In this document: in pieces, positions 1-6,512 of the stretch
How the letters are laid out: each line of letters starts with the position of its first letter
How positions within the stretch are numbered: position 1 is the first letter of the stretch
NCBI RefSeq assembly: GCF_001602625.1
Contig: NZ_LECR01000092.1
Coordinates: 40,604-47,918 of the forward strand
From: Sodalis-like endosymbiont of Proechinophthirus fluctus
GTDB lineage: Bacteria > Pseudomonadota > Gammaproteobacteria > Enterobacterales > Enterobacteriaceae
DNA: 7,315 nucleotides
Direction: 5' to 3'
The notes under the pieces: model-generated
The model's database searches: none
What the model saw: the letters and a program-made list of their open reading frames with translations, nothing else
What the model was told of the DNA's origin: nothing
Program-made: the position numbers and the translations under genes

Positions 1-350
1 GTAAGAGGAAACGGGTGCTTATCGCCTGTGAGAACGATGCCCAAGCTCTCAGACTGGACGAGGCGTTGTGGGCGCACGATCCTAATGCGTTTGTGCCACA
101 TAACTTAGCGGGAGAAGGCCCTCGCTGCGGCGCACCGGTGGAAATTTGCTGGCCGCAGCGCCGTGGCAACGCGCCTCGGGATCTATTGATAAGCCTGCTG
201 CCAACGTGCGCGGATTTTGCCTCTACTTTCCATGAAGTGATAGACTTCGTCCCGAATGAAGACGCTTTGAAACAGCTGGCACGCGATCGTTATAAAGCGT
301 ATCGCAGCGTCGGCTTCCAATTGACTACGGCCACACCGTCAAGGCAGTGA
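1..350 (+). CDS. holC: DNA polymerase III chi subunit (HolC), 5' end cut by window edge
   Basis: HolC is the chi subunit of the DNA polymerase III clamp loader. It pairs with psi (HolD) and binds the C-terminal tail of SSB, linking the replisome to coated lagging-strand DNA. The frame is open from base 3 to a TGA at 348-350, giving 115 visible residues. About 34 N-terminal residues lie outside the window, judged against the 147-residue E. coli protein. Recognisable blocks are RLDEALWA, FVPHNLAGEGPR, DFVPNEDALKQLA and RYKAYR. The last two contain the Lys, Arg and Tyr positions that contact the SSB tail in E. coli. Several residues differ from E. coli in the middle, including Cys in GPRCGAP and in EICWP, where I recall Gly and Ala. 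A second in-frame stop (TAA 366-368) overlaps the valS start, so the TGA may be a slightly early end. The gene is probably functional and co-transcribed with valS. Confidence 0.95.
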   Translation, partial: KRKRVLIACENDAQALRLDEALWAHDPNAFVPHNLAGEGPRCGAPVEICWPQRRGNAPRDLLISLLPTCADFASTFHEVIDFVPNEDALKQLARDRYKAYRSVGFQLTTATPSRQ

Positions 351-367
351 GTGATTAACGACGCATA

Positions 368-3223
368 ATGGACAAAACATACAATCCAAAAGATATCGAA
401 CAGCCGCTGTACAAGCACTGGGAACAGCAGGGCTATTTCAAGCCGAACAATGATACCCGGCAGGATAGCTACTGCATCGTGATCCCACCGCCGAACGTCA
501 CCGGTGTCCTACATATGGGTCATGCCTTCCAGCAGACCATTATGGATACCCTAATTCGTTATCAGCGTATGCAGGGTAAAAATACCTTGTGGCAGGTGGG
601 CACTGATCACGCCGGCATCGCGACGCAGATGGTTGTAGAGCGCAAAATCGCCGCTGAAGAGGGAAAAACCCGCCACAATTACAGCCGCGACGCCTTCATT
701 GACAAGATTTGGCAATGGAAAGCGCAATCTGGCGGCACTATTACCCATCAGATGCGGCGGCTGGGCGATTCGGTAGATTGGGAACGCGAGCGGTTCACCA
801 TGGACGACGGCCTGTCCAACGCGGTGAAGGAAGTGTTCGTGCGTTTGTATCAGGAAGATTTGATTTACCGCAGCAAACGCCTGGTAAACTGGGATCCGAA
901 ATTACGTACCGCGATTTCAGATCTGGAAGTGGAAAACCATGAGTTGAAAGGCTCAATGTGGCACCTGAGTTACCCGCTGGCCGACGGGGCGCGCACCGCC
1001 GACGGTCTGAATTACCTGGTGGTCGCCACCACGCGGCCGGAAACCATGCTCGGCGACACCGGCGTTGCGGTTAATCCGGAAGATCCGCGCTATCGCGATT
1101 TGATTGGTCAGTTCGTCATGCTGCCGCTGGTCGGCCGCCGTATCCCTATCGTCGGCGACGAACACGCGGATATGACCAAAGGCACCGGCTGCGTCAAAAT
1201 CACGCCGGCGCACGATTTTAACGACTATGAAGTCGGCAAGCGCCATGCGCTGCCGATGATTAACATCCTGACCTTTGATGGCGATATCCGCCAGGAAGCC
1301 GAGGTATTCGACACTAACGGCGAGGCCAGAGAAGGGCTGTCTGGAGGAATTCCTGCGGCTTTCCGTGGCCTGGAACGTTTCGCCGCCCGCAAAGCGATCG
1401 TGGCGGAATTAGACCGGCTTGGCTTGCTGGTCGAGGTCAAGTCCCACGACCTCATGGTCCCGTATGGCGATCGCGGAGGCGTGGTTATTGAGCCGATGTT
1501 GACTGATCAATGGTACGTACGCGCCGCGCCGCTGGCGAAAGTGGCTGTGACAGCTGTGGAACAGGGCAGGATCCAGTTTGTGCCGAAGCAGTACGAAAAC
1601 ATGTATTTCAGCTGGATGCGGGATATTCAGGATTGGTGTATTTCCCGTCAACTGTGGTGGGGCCATTGCATTCCAGCCTGGTACGACGCCGAGGGCCGGG
1701 TTTATGTGGGCCGCAGCGAGGCCGAGGTACGCCAGCAACATCAGTTGGCGGACGACATTCCGCTGCGCCAAGACGACGACGTGCTGGATACCTGGTTCTC
1801 CTCCGGACTATGGACTTTCTCCACCCTCGGCTGGCCGGAAAACACCGACGCGCTACGCACGTTCCATCCCACCAGTGTGGTGGTGAGCGGCTTTGACATT
1901 ATCTTTTTCTGGATAGCGCGCATGATCATGCTGACTATGCATTTCATCAAAGATGACAACGGCAAGCCGCAGGTGCCGTTTAACACTGTCTATATGACCG
2001 GTCTGATTCGCGATGAAGAAGGGCAAAAGATGTCCAAATCTAAAGGAAATGTTATCGATCCTTTGGATTTAGTGGATGGCATTTCGCTGATCGATTTACT
2101 CGAAAAGCGCACCGACAATATGATGCAGCCGCAACTGGCAGACAAGATCCGCAAACGCACGGAAAAACATTTTCCGAACGGCATCGAGCCGCACGGTACC
2201 GATGCGCTGCGTTTCACTCTGGCAGCGCTAGCCTCTACCGGCCGCGATATCAACTGGGACATGAAGCGCCTAGAGGGGTATCGCAATTTCTGCAATAAAT
2301 TATGGAACGCCAGCCGTTTTGTTCTGATGAATACTGAAGATCAGGACTGCGGTTTTAACGGCGGCGATCAAGTGCTGTCGCTGGCAGATCGCTGGATCTT
2401 GGCGGAATTTAATCAGACGGTTAAGACGTTTCGAGAGGCGCTAGATGCTTACCGTTTCGATTTGGCAGCCGGGATTTTGTACGAATTCACCTGGAATCAG
2501 TTCTGCGACTGGTATCTAGAGCTGACCAAACCGGTGATGAGCGGTGGCAGCAGCGCCGAGCTGCGCGGTACCCGCCATACGCTGGTCAACGTACTGGAAG
2601 GGTTGCTGTGTCTAGCTCATCCCATTATTCCTTTTATTACTGAAACTATCTGGCAGCGTGTGAAACACCTCACCGGCGAACTGGGTTCAACTATTATGCT
2701 GCAGCCGTTTCCGTCCTATAATGCGGCGCTGGCGGATGCCAGCGCGCTCACCGACCTGGAATGGATAAAGCAAGCTATCGTCGCGGTTCGCATGATTCGT
2801 GCAAAAATGAACATTGCGCCTGGTACGCCGCTGACAGTACTGCTGCGTAGGGCCTCACCAGAGGTGGCGCGCAGGGTGAAAGAAAACCTGAGCTTTATAC
2901 TCACCCTAGCACGGCTTGACAGTATTACCCTGCTGCCGAAGAACAATAAAGGACCGGTTTCCGTTACCCAACTTATCGACGGCGCCGAACTGCTGATCCC
3001 GATGACGGGTCTAGTCGATAAAGACGCTGAGCTTGAGCGCCTGGCAAAAGAAGCGGCGCGCATCGAAGGGGAAATTAGCCGTATATCCGCCAAGCTCAGC
3101 AACGAGGGCTTCATCGGCGGCGCGCCGGAGGCGGTGGTGGCAAAAGAGCGCGAGAAGCTGGAAAGCTATCAGCAATCCAGGGCGAAATTACTCGAACAGA
3201 AAGCGATCATCACCGGATTGTAA
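368..3223 (+). CDS. valS: valyl-tRNA synthetase
   Basis: ValS is the cytoplasmic class Ia enzyme that charges tRNA-Val with valine. The 951 codons equal the E. coli length and align end to end without a break. The ATP-binding HIGH motif appears as HMGH at residues 49-52 after PPPNVTG, and KMSKS lies at 554-558. The CP1 editing domain, which removes mischarged threonine, keeps TTRPET (221-226) and the block from G272 to D286. This includes R223, K277, T279, D283 and D286, the editing-pocket positions known from the family. [11 protein letters not shown] precedes the catalytic core. The anticodon-binding domain follows, then a C-terminal coiled coil (about 880-951) rich in charged residues. The ATG lies 17 bp after the holC stop with no strong Shine-Dalgarno, suggesting translational coupling. 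Oddities are Cys434, Cys748 and Lys813, where E. coli has Arg, Arg and Glu. No clear rho-independent terminator follows. Confidence 0.98.
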   Translation: MDKTYNPKDIEQPLYKHWEQQGYFKPNNDTRQDSYCIVIPPPNVTGVLHMGHAFQQTIMDTLIRYQRMQGKNTLWQVGTDHAGIATQMVVERKIAAEEGKTRHNYSRDAFIDKIWQWKAQSGGTITHQMRRLGDSVDWERERFTMDDGLSNAVKEVFVRLYQEDLIYRSKRLVNWDPKLRTAISDLEVENHELKGSMWHLSYPLADGARTADGLNYLVVATTRPETMLGDTGVAVNPEDPRYRDLIGQFVMLPLVGRRIPIVGDEHADMTKGTGCVKITPAHDFNDYEVGKRHALPMINILTFDGDIRQEAEVFDTNGEAREGLSGGIPAAFRGLERFAARKAIVAELDRLGLLVEVKSHDLMVPYGDRGGVVIEPMLTDQWYVRAAPLAKVAVTAVEQGRIQFVPKQYENMYFSWMRDIQDWCISRQLWWGHCIPAWYDAEGRVYVGRSEAEVRQQHQLADDIPLRQDDDVLDTWFSSGLWTFSTLGWPENTDALRTFHPTSVVVSGFDIIFFWIARMIMLTMHFIKDDNGKPQVPFNTVYMTGLIRDEEGQKMSKSKGNVIDPLDLVDGISLIDLLEKRTDNMMQPQLADKIRKRTEKHFPNGIEPHGTDALRFTLAALASTGRDINWDMKRLEGYRNFCNKLWNASRFVLMNTEDQDCGFNGGDQVLSLADRWILAEFNQTVKTFREALDAYRFDLAAGILYEFTWNQFCDWYLELTKPVMSGGSSAELRGTRHTLVNVLEGLLCLAHPIIPFITETIWQRVKHLTGELGSTIMLQPFPSYNAALADASALTDLEWIKQAIVAVRMIRAKMNIAPGTPLTVLLRRASPEVARRVKENLSFILTLARLDSITLLPKNNKGPVSVTQLIDGAELLIPMTGLVDKDAELERLAKEAARIEGEISRISAKLSNEGFIGGAPEAVVAKEREKLESYQQSRAKLLEQKAIITGL

Positions 3224-3330
3224 TCGCTCCGCCTCCGGTCGGCAAATGTTGGTCATAACGCTATAGCCGGTCTACGAGTCGCTGACGCCGGCGATTAAGC
3301 ACGTTATTGCCGGTGAGTGATCGCTCCCCG

Positions 3331-3345
3331 GGGGCGCGGCGCCCC
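3331..3345. other. GC-rich hairpin in the valS-yjgM gap
   Basis: GGGGCG (3331-3336) and CGCCCC (3340-3345) form a perfect 6-bp stem with a 3-base loop. No T-run follows, so it does not look like a standard intrinsic terminator, although it could stall or partly stop transcription leaving valS. The rest of the gap (3224-3467) contains an imperfect inverted repeat near 3288-3314 and no gene I can recognise. E. coli carries yjgN here, and I see no trace of it. Confidence 0.3.
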
Positions 3346-3400
3346 GTCAGGAGGGATGCCGCGGCGGCGAAAATTGCCCATGCGCCCACGACAGTTTCGA

Positions 3401-3460
3401 TTGCATCGCCAGTCCCTGCAGTGTATCCTATTGACCTATCGTGCTTTTGTTTATGATTAT
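3401..3460 (+). promoter_or_regulatory. candidate sigma-70 promoters of the former yjgM
   Basis: Two overlapping candidates are visible. One is TTGCAT (3401-3406), a 17-bp spacer and TATCCT (3424-3429). The other is TTGACC (3431-3436) followed by either GATTAT (3455-3460, 18-bp spacer) or TATGAT (3452-3457, 15-bp spacer). The first leaves about 30 bases of leader before the inferred GTG start of yjgM at 3468 and fits that start better. The second would begin transcription almost on top of it. This is based on hexamer matches only. Confidence 0.3.
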
Positions 3461-3467
3461 ACGGATC

Positions 3468-4004
3468 GTGACTGTGCCCACTACCTCTGCAGAAGATGCC
3501 ATACGGGTGCATCCGGTAACATCCTAGCAGACAATAAAACCATCATGCAGGTGATCCGCCGGGTTTCCACAGAACTCGGCCTGACGGCGGGTAAAAAGCT
3601 ATACCGTTTCCAATACCAACCTCTATCCTCTATCCTCTATCATCTCTATGAGCTCTACAGTCAGCCGCGTAGTGCCTGTTGGGTCATTGAGCTGCACGGG
3701 TAGTGGGCGGAAGTGACGCGGCACAATGAATGACACTATTGGGCGGTGCAAACGAGAGGTTTGCGAACTGAAGAAATATATTTCTTGCCCGAACTGAGCG
3801 AACAGGGTGTGACGTGGGAGTTAGCGCAGCACGCACTGATGCTTGTCTATTGGCAGGGCTTTCTTCGCCAACGCTATCTAGAAACCAGCCACCTTGGATC
3901 ACGCTATTACCCCCTATGAGGGGCTGGACTTTCGCCATATCGGCGACCCGATGGGCAATCCCGGCCACGTCGACTGTGAAATCACCATGTTGAAAACATT
4001 ATAA
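3468..4004 (+). pseudogene. yjgM: yjgM-like GNAT-family N-acetyltransferase, frameshifted remnant
   Basis: YjgM is a GNAT (acetyl-CoA-dependent N-acetyltransferase) family protein of uncertain substrate, about 167 residues in E. coli. Matching pieces lie in order but in different frames. ADNKTIMQVIRRVSTELGL starts near 3529. LYELYSQP and CWVIELHG follow, ending at a TAG at 3701-3703. Next come CELKK and YFLPELSEQG, then QRYLETSH. The C-terminus is YEGLDFRHIG and GHVDCEITMLKTL, ending at TAA 4002-4004. The GTG at 3468 is chosen because it gives the same number of residues before the first conserved block as E. coli. A stop occurs near 3525, and shifts occur near 3525, 3590, 3621-3641, 3700, 3770 and 3910. 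The central acetyl-CoA-binding segment is badly eroded. The strand matches valS, and the 3' end faces rraB. No function is expected. Confidence 0.87.
3621..3641 (+). repeat. three perfect tandem copies of a 7-bp unit inside yjgM
   Basis: CTCTATC occurs three times back to back (3621-3627, 3628-3634, 3635-3641), followed by the related ATCTCTATG. Removing two copies (14 bp) and one A from the A-run at about 3593-3597 restores a YjgM-like peptide, SYTVSNTNLYHLYELYSQ. This aligns with GYTVADPNLDELYQVYSQ as I recall it from E. coli. The repeat is therefore best explained as a slipped-strand expansion after or during loss of the gene. Confidence 0.8.
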
Positions 4005-4097
4005 ACCGTTTAGAGTGGACGCGAGTAGCACCGGCGAAGGGCCGTTATTCTGGTCATCCTTCAGTCGGATCTTCCACGGTCAGCGACGGAGGGACAA

Positions 4098-4544
4098 TCA
4101 ATGGCATTTGGTGGGCACCTCGTCGCTATCCGTTAGGTCATCGTCTTCGTCCTGATCGAACTCATTGCCCTCTTCATTATTCTCACCGTCGGGATCCTCA
4201 AAATAAGTTCTCCAGCCGTCATAATTTACTCCCAGGCGTTGCGCCAGGTTGAAGGGCTTTTCTACCTGTACATCGATAAGCTCCGCCTGTAGCGCAACTT
4301 AACTGACCGCATCGCAGCACATCAACGTTTCGCCGCCCTCCACTTCCAGCTCTTCGGCATCATCGGTGACCTCAAAACCCAGTTTGAAAGCCTCTACTGC
4401 GACTTTCTCCAGGGTGTCAAAATTGTCCGCGGAGAGATGATGCTCGATGGTATAAAGCGCCTCAGGATCGCTGCCATCTTCCAGCAGTTCGTCAATAATT
4501 AGACGTGTTTATTCGCGTTTCTCTTCAAGAAAAGAATGTGTCAT
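4098..4544 (-). pseudogene. rraB: rraB (regulator of RNase E activity B) with two in-frame stops
   Basis: RraB (formerly YjgD) is a small acidic cytoplasmic protein that binds the C-terminal part of RNase E and alters mRNA decay. On the minus strand, the frame from ATG at 4544 to TGA at 4098 spans 149 codons without any frameshift. The family is clear: [56 protein letters not shown] and [15 protein letters not shown], then the very acidic tail with DEDDD. Two codons are TAA: codon 12 (plus-strand 4509-4511) and codon 82 (4299-4301). Both fall where E. coli has Glu as I recall. Several purine-rich stretches lie just upstream of the ATG. The gene is divergent from argI and convergent with yjgM, as in E. 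coli. It is probably inactivated recently, because the rest of the sequence is well kept. Confidence 0.93.
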
Positions 4545-4699
4545 GCCCCTGCCCTCAATACGTCGGCCTGTAGGAGGGTTATTTTCACACACCGACGGGT
4601 GCGGCTCCAGGCTTAATGGTGAAAGATTTGCTGTCAGCACTTGAATTTGAATATTAATACATTTAAATTTTAAATATATTATTAATGTATAAAAGTATT
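4545..4699. promoter_or_regulatory. divergent rraB / argI control region, very AT-rich toward argI
   Basis: This gap separates the starts of rraB (minus) and argI (plus). The rraB-side half is of ordinary composition. It includes a possible 6-bp stem, CGTCGG (4561-4566) with CCGACG (4592-4597), enclosing a 25-base loop within the likely rraB leader. From about 4641 the sequence is almost entirely A and T, and this continues into the 5' end of argI. A possible argI -35 is TTGCTG (4628-4633) or TTGAAT (4641-4646), but the low complexity makes any -10 choice unsafe. Confidence 0.45.
4646..4663 (+). promoter_or_regulatory. candidate ARG box (ArgR operator) upstream of argI
   Basis: The 14-mer TGAATATTAATACA (4648-4661) matches the palindromic ArgR core TGAAT-WWWW-ATTCA at 13 of 14 positions. 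It lies about 40 bp upstream of the argI reading frame, where argI of E. coli is controlled by ArgR with arginine. A second box should follow with about 3 bp spacing. The sequence there is AT-rich and matches poorly (about 10 of 14 at best), so a tandem pair is not convincing. Confidence 0.5.
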
Positions 4700-5436
4700 A
4701 TTAATAAGTTATTTAAAATAAATTTAATTAAAATTATGAGTTTTACCTCTGCCGAAATTAATCAACTGCTGACTCTGGCCGCCGACCTTAAGCACCAAGA
4801 GAGTGCGCCGGACGCGAGACGCCGTTCCTGGCCGGTAAAATATTACGCTCATCTTCGAAAAAAGATTCAACCCGTCGTACCTGCTGCCCTTTCGAAATTA
4901 TTGCCTTTGATCAGGACACCCGCGTGACCTATTTGTAGCCGAGTGGGAGCCAGATAGGCTATATAAGGATAACGCTCTGTATATATTACGGTATCCAATA
5001 CCTAGGCTTGGCCAAGGAATCGTAGAAACGCTGGCGTATCACGCCGGCATGCTGGTGTGGAGCGGACACTCACGACCAAGTTCCACCCTACCCAATTGCT
5101 GGCCGACCTGATGACAATGCAGGAATATTTACTGGTAAGGCCCTTAAATCAAATGCCGCTGGCCTATGTCGGCGGTATGCGCAATAACATGAAATACACT
5201 GCTGAAAGCGGCGGCGCAGACCAGTATAGATTTGCGGCCGGTAGCGCCGGAGCGCCTGCTGGCCGGATCACGATCTGGTGACCACCTGCCGTCGATTAGC
5301 GCAGAAAAAACGGCTTAGCAAGCGGCATGGAAATGACCCATGAGGTATTAGAATCCCCCACAGCGTAGTGTTCGATCAGGCGGAAAACCACCTGCATACG
5401 AGCAAGACCGTCGTCATGGCATGGTTGCGACGCTAG
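4685..5436 (+). pseudogene. argI: argI, ornithine carbamoyltransferase, degraded
   Basis: OTCase joins carbamoyl phosphate and ornithine to make citrulline in arginine synthesis. Remnants follow the 334-residue E. coli enzyme in order. FTSAEINQLLTLAADLK starts at 4739. After a shift near 4827 come KDSTR, FEIIAFDQDTRVTYL and a TAG (4936-4938), then [24 protein letters not shown] and [17 protein letters not shown] follow in two frames, then [37 protein letters not shown] and a TAG at 5434-5436. The carbamoyl-phosphate loop STRTRCSFE has become STRRTCCPFE. About 85 codons, including the SMG loop and HCLP motif, are missing near 5315-5326. Residue 1 of E. coli aligns with an ATT at 4700, so the original start may be lost. 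The nearest upstream ATG in frame is 4685. E. coli argF-like paralogs exist in some strains, but argI is chosen from the rraB/tabA context. Confidence 0.93.
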
Positions 5437-5495
5437 CGAAACCGTCAGCTTGTTTGTTAGCGCCTGTTTATGGCACCACATGACTGCCGCTAGAA

Positions 5496-5511
5496 AAGGG
5501 TTAGCGCCCTT
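5496..5511 (+). terminator. weak candidate terminator hairpin after argI
   Basis: AAGGG (5496-5500) pairs perfectly with CCCTT (5507-5511) around a 6-base loop, 60 bp after the argI stop. The downstream sequence GTTG is a poor U-tract. The hairpin straddles repeat blocks 1 and 2, so it may be a by-product of the repeats and not a dedicated terminator. Confidence 0.25.
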
Positions 5512-5560
5512 GTTGCCAGCGACACGCAGCGGCCACTAAATCCGGTTAGTGCCTTTGTTT

Positions 5561-5585
5561 CTTGGCAGCGCACAACGCTGCCAAG
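5561..5585. repeat. perfect 10-bp inverted repeat (strong hairpin)
   Basis: CTTGGCAGCG (5561-5570) and its exact reverse complement CGCTGCCAAG (5576-5585) flank a 5-base loop, CACAA. It is the strongest simple hairpin I found in the window and forms the centre of repeat block 3. There is no T-run on either side (GCATGG to the right, a T-rich but interrupted stretch to the left). Bidirectional termination for the converging argI and tabA is possible but not supported by a classic tail. An extragenic palindrome is equally likely. Confidence 0.75.
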
Positions 5586-5755
5586 CATGGTTCTGTGCCG
5601 TTGTTTCTACCGGTACATGACTGCCGCTAGAAATGGGGATCTCCCGCGCTCGAGCTCATGTTTAGAAACCTGGCAGCGGCCTTGGCTATGAGGGCACCAA
5701 GGATAACGCGGTTTCGAACCTCTAGCCGGGCGCGATGGAAGCTGTCGTCGCGAGT

Positions 5756-6152
5756 TTAAACTGCCAGCGCCACGTCGATTCTTATAACCGCCTTGCGGAT
5801 ATTCGCTGGCTCGCCCACCCGCGCACGGCGGCGTATGGACTGTACCGGGAAAACACACTACGAAATCCACCGTCTGCGGCACCACCTGTTTTTCTGCCGG
5901 CAGCGTGCTTGTGGCATTACGCTTCGGTACCACGCAGCAAAATCTAAATATCAAGATATTTGGCACGGCAGCGCCCTGGCGCGATTCCTATCACATCATT
6001 GGAAATGATAACAAAACTTCATTACCCTCGATATCATGTTTGCTCAAGGGCGTCTCATCGTTAATGTGGCGTTTGATGTAATCTATGGCGGCGCGCAATT
6101 TAGTGGGCAGATACAGAATGAATTAGAGATGATTTACTTTATTAGTTATCAT
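5756..6152 (-). pseudogene. tabA: tabA (yjgK), YhcH/YjgK/YiaL-family cupin, degraded
   Basis: TabA belongs to the YhcH/YjgK/YiaL cupin-like family and is linked in E. coli to biofilm and toxin-antitoxin phenotypes; it is about 150 residues there. The start is ATG at 6152 on the minus strand, with AAGGAA (6158-6163) six bases upstream. MITNKVNHL matches MIIGNIHNL, but codon 10 is TAA (6123-6125). The same frame continues as LPTKLRAAIDYIKRHINDETP and KHDIEGN. Later pieces in other frames are AKYLDI-stop-ILLRGTEA, LPAEKQ, VDFVVCFPGTVHTPPCAGG and NIRKAVIRI, ending at TAA (5756-5758). The middle section is shortened relative to E. coli. It converges with argI and is divergent from pyrL, as in E. 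coli apart from the absent bdc genes. Confidence 0.9.
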
Positions 6153-6283
6153 AATAGTTCCTTAAAAATTAAAAGTTATTTTAATATAAAAAGAAATAGG
6201 TGAAATGTGAGAACAATCTGTCAGTTATTTTACCCAGCTGGCTAAATGATTCCTTTTCGTTGTCGTCGGATAAGATTTTAGGC

Positions 6284-6324
6284 TTGAATTAGAAAATAAC
6301 CGGCGTATAACGCCGGGTAATTTT
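6284..6324 (+). promoter_or_regulatory. pyrL-pyrB promoter with UTP-sensing-type start site
   Basis: TTGAAT (6284-6289), a 16-bp spacer and TATAAC (6306-6311) form a good sigma-70 promoter. Seven bases later comes AATTTTC (start expected at A6319 or A6320). This layout mirrors E. coli pyrBI, where I recall TATAAT, seven bases, then AATTTG. There RNA polymerase slips on the three T residues when UTP is high and aborts, one of two pyrimidine controls on the operon. Here the run has four T residues. The -10 sits inside a perfect 7-bp inverted repeat (6300-6306 with 6310-6316), which I do not recall in E. coli. The promoter appears intact although pyrB is not. Confidence 0.75.
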
Positions 6325-6336
6325 CTAGGAGGAACC

Positions 6337-6441
6337 ATGCACAGCATCAGCACATTAGTTTATATTCAGCTGCATACATTTAACGCTGGCGGCCAGGCGC
6401 CGCGGTTACTTCCGTTATATTCTGTGATTATCGCCCCTTAA
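6337..6441 (+). CDS. pyrL: putative pyrBI leader peptide (PyrL)
   Basis: In E. coli, translation of the 44-codon leader keeps a ribosome close behind RNA polymerase when UTP is low, which prevents the attenuator from forming. Here a strong Shine-Dalgarno, AGGAGG (6327-6332), lies four bases before an ATG, at the same place relative to the promoter as in E. coli pyrBI. The frame runs 34 codons (MHSISTLVYIQLHTFNAGG, then a tail ending in VIIAP) to TAA at 6439-6441. The peptide does not resemble the E. coli sequence as I recall it, but leader peptides diverge freely. Its stop lies inside the attenuator hairpin instead of beyond it, consistent with erosion. The role is inferred from position, promoter and Shine-Dalgarno. 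Confidence 0.65.
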   Translation: MHSISTLVYIQLHTFNAGGQAPRLLPLYSVIIAP

Positions 6442-6450
6442 TGGGGTTTT
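6434..6450 (+). terminator. eroded pyrBI attenuator
   Basis: CCCC (6434-6437), a 5-base loop, GGGG (6443-6446) and TTTT (6447-6450) occupy the attenuator position before pyrB. As I recall the E. coli element, it has the same CCCCT-AAT-GGGG core with a longer stem and eight T residues. Here the stem is only 4 bp and the T-run only four, so termination should be weak. Confidence 0.6.
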
Positions 6451-6512
6451 GGACGCAAATCGGCACACCCTACATTATCCTACGACATTACCGGCACTTA
6501 TAAGGAAAGACG

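Larger units (their letters stand above)
5457..5638. repeat. degenerate tandem array of about four ~45-bp palindromic units between argI and tabA
   Basis: Four blocks can be laid out end to end: 5457-5500, 5501-5545, 5546-5590 and 5591-5638. Three begin TTAG(C/T)GCC, and the fourth begins TTCTGTGCC. The exact 19-mer ACATGACTGCCGCTAGAAA occurs in blocks 1 (5478-5496) and 4 (5615-5633). GTGCC(T/G)TTGTTTCT occurs in blocks 3 (5549-5562) and 4 (5595-5608). Block 2 has a diverged form, GGCCACTAAA, at the matching place. The unit ends tend to be complementary to the unit starts (TTAGCG against CGCTA), so each may fold. The array lies where two genes converge, the usual site for REP-like extragenic palindromes. 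The exact repeats are certain; the four-unit reading is my alignment by eye. Confidence 0.6.

Noticed and set aside
3317..3703. A 128-codon open frame as a new gene
   Set aside because: Its second half is YjgM sequence with compensating frameshifts, and its first half lies in the promoter gap and resembles no protein I know.
5057..5281. A 74-codon open frame beginning near the HPTQ motif as a functional small protein
   Set aside because: It is the central piece of argI bounded by a frameshift and a stop, with no ribosome-binding site of its own.
5457..5638. Possible CRISPR array
   Set aside because: Units are diverged along their whole length, repeat and spacer cannot be told apart, and no cas gene is present.
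5680..5702. CCTTGG / CCAAGG stem as a tabA terminator
   Set aside because: The loop is 11 bases, the stem 6 bp and no T-run follows on the minus strand, so support is too weak.
5710..5720. GGTTTCGAACC resembling a tRNA T-arm
   Set aside because: It is a short palindrome; no matching acceptor, anticodon or D arm surrounds it.
5607..5966. A 119-codon minus-strand open frame as a new gene
   Set aside because: It contains a tabA fragment (VDFVVCFPGTVHTPPCAGG) and otherwise reads the wrong frame and the repeat array.
6300..6324. Hairpin followed by TTTT, looking like an intrinsic terminator downstream of tabA
   Set aside because: tabA is on the other strand and starts to the left. The hairpin contains the -10 of the pyrL promoter and the TTTT is the initially transcribed run, so a promoter explains it better.
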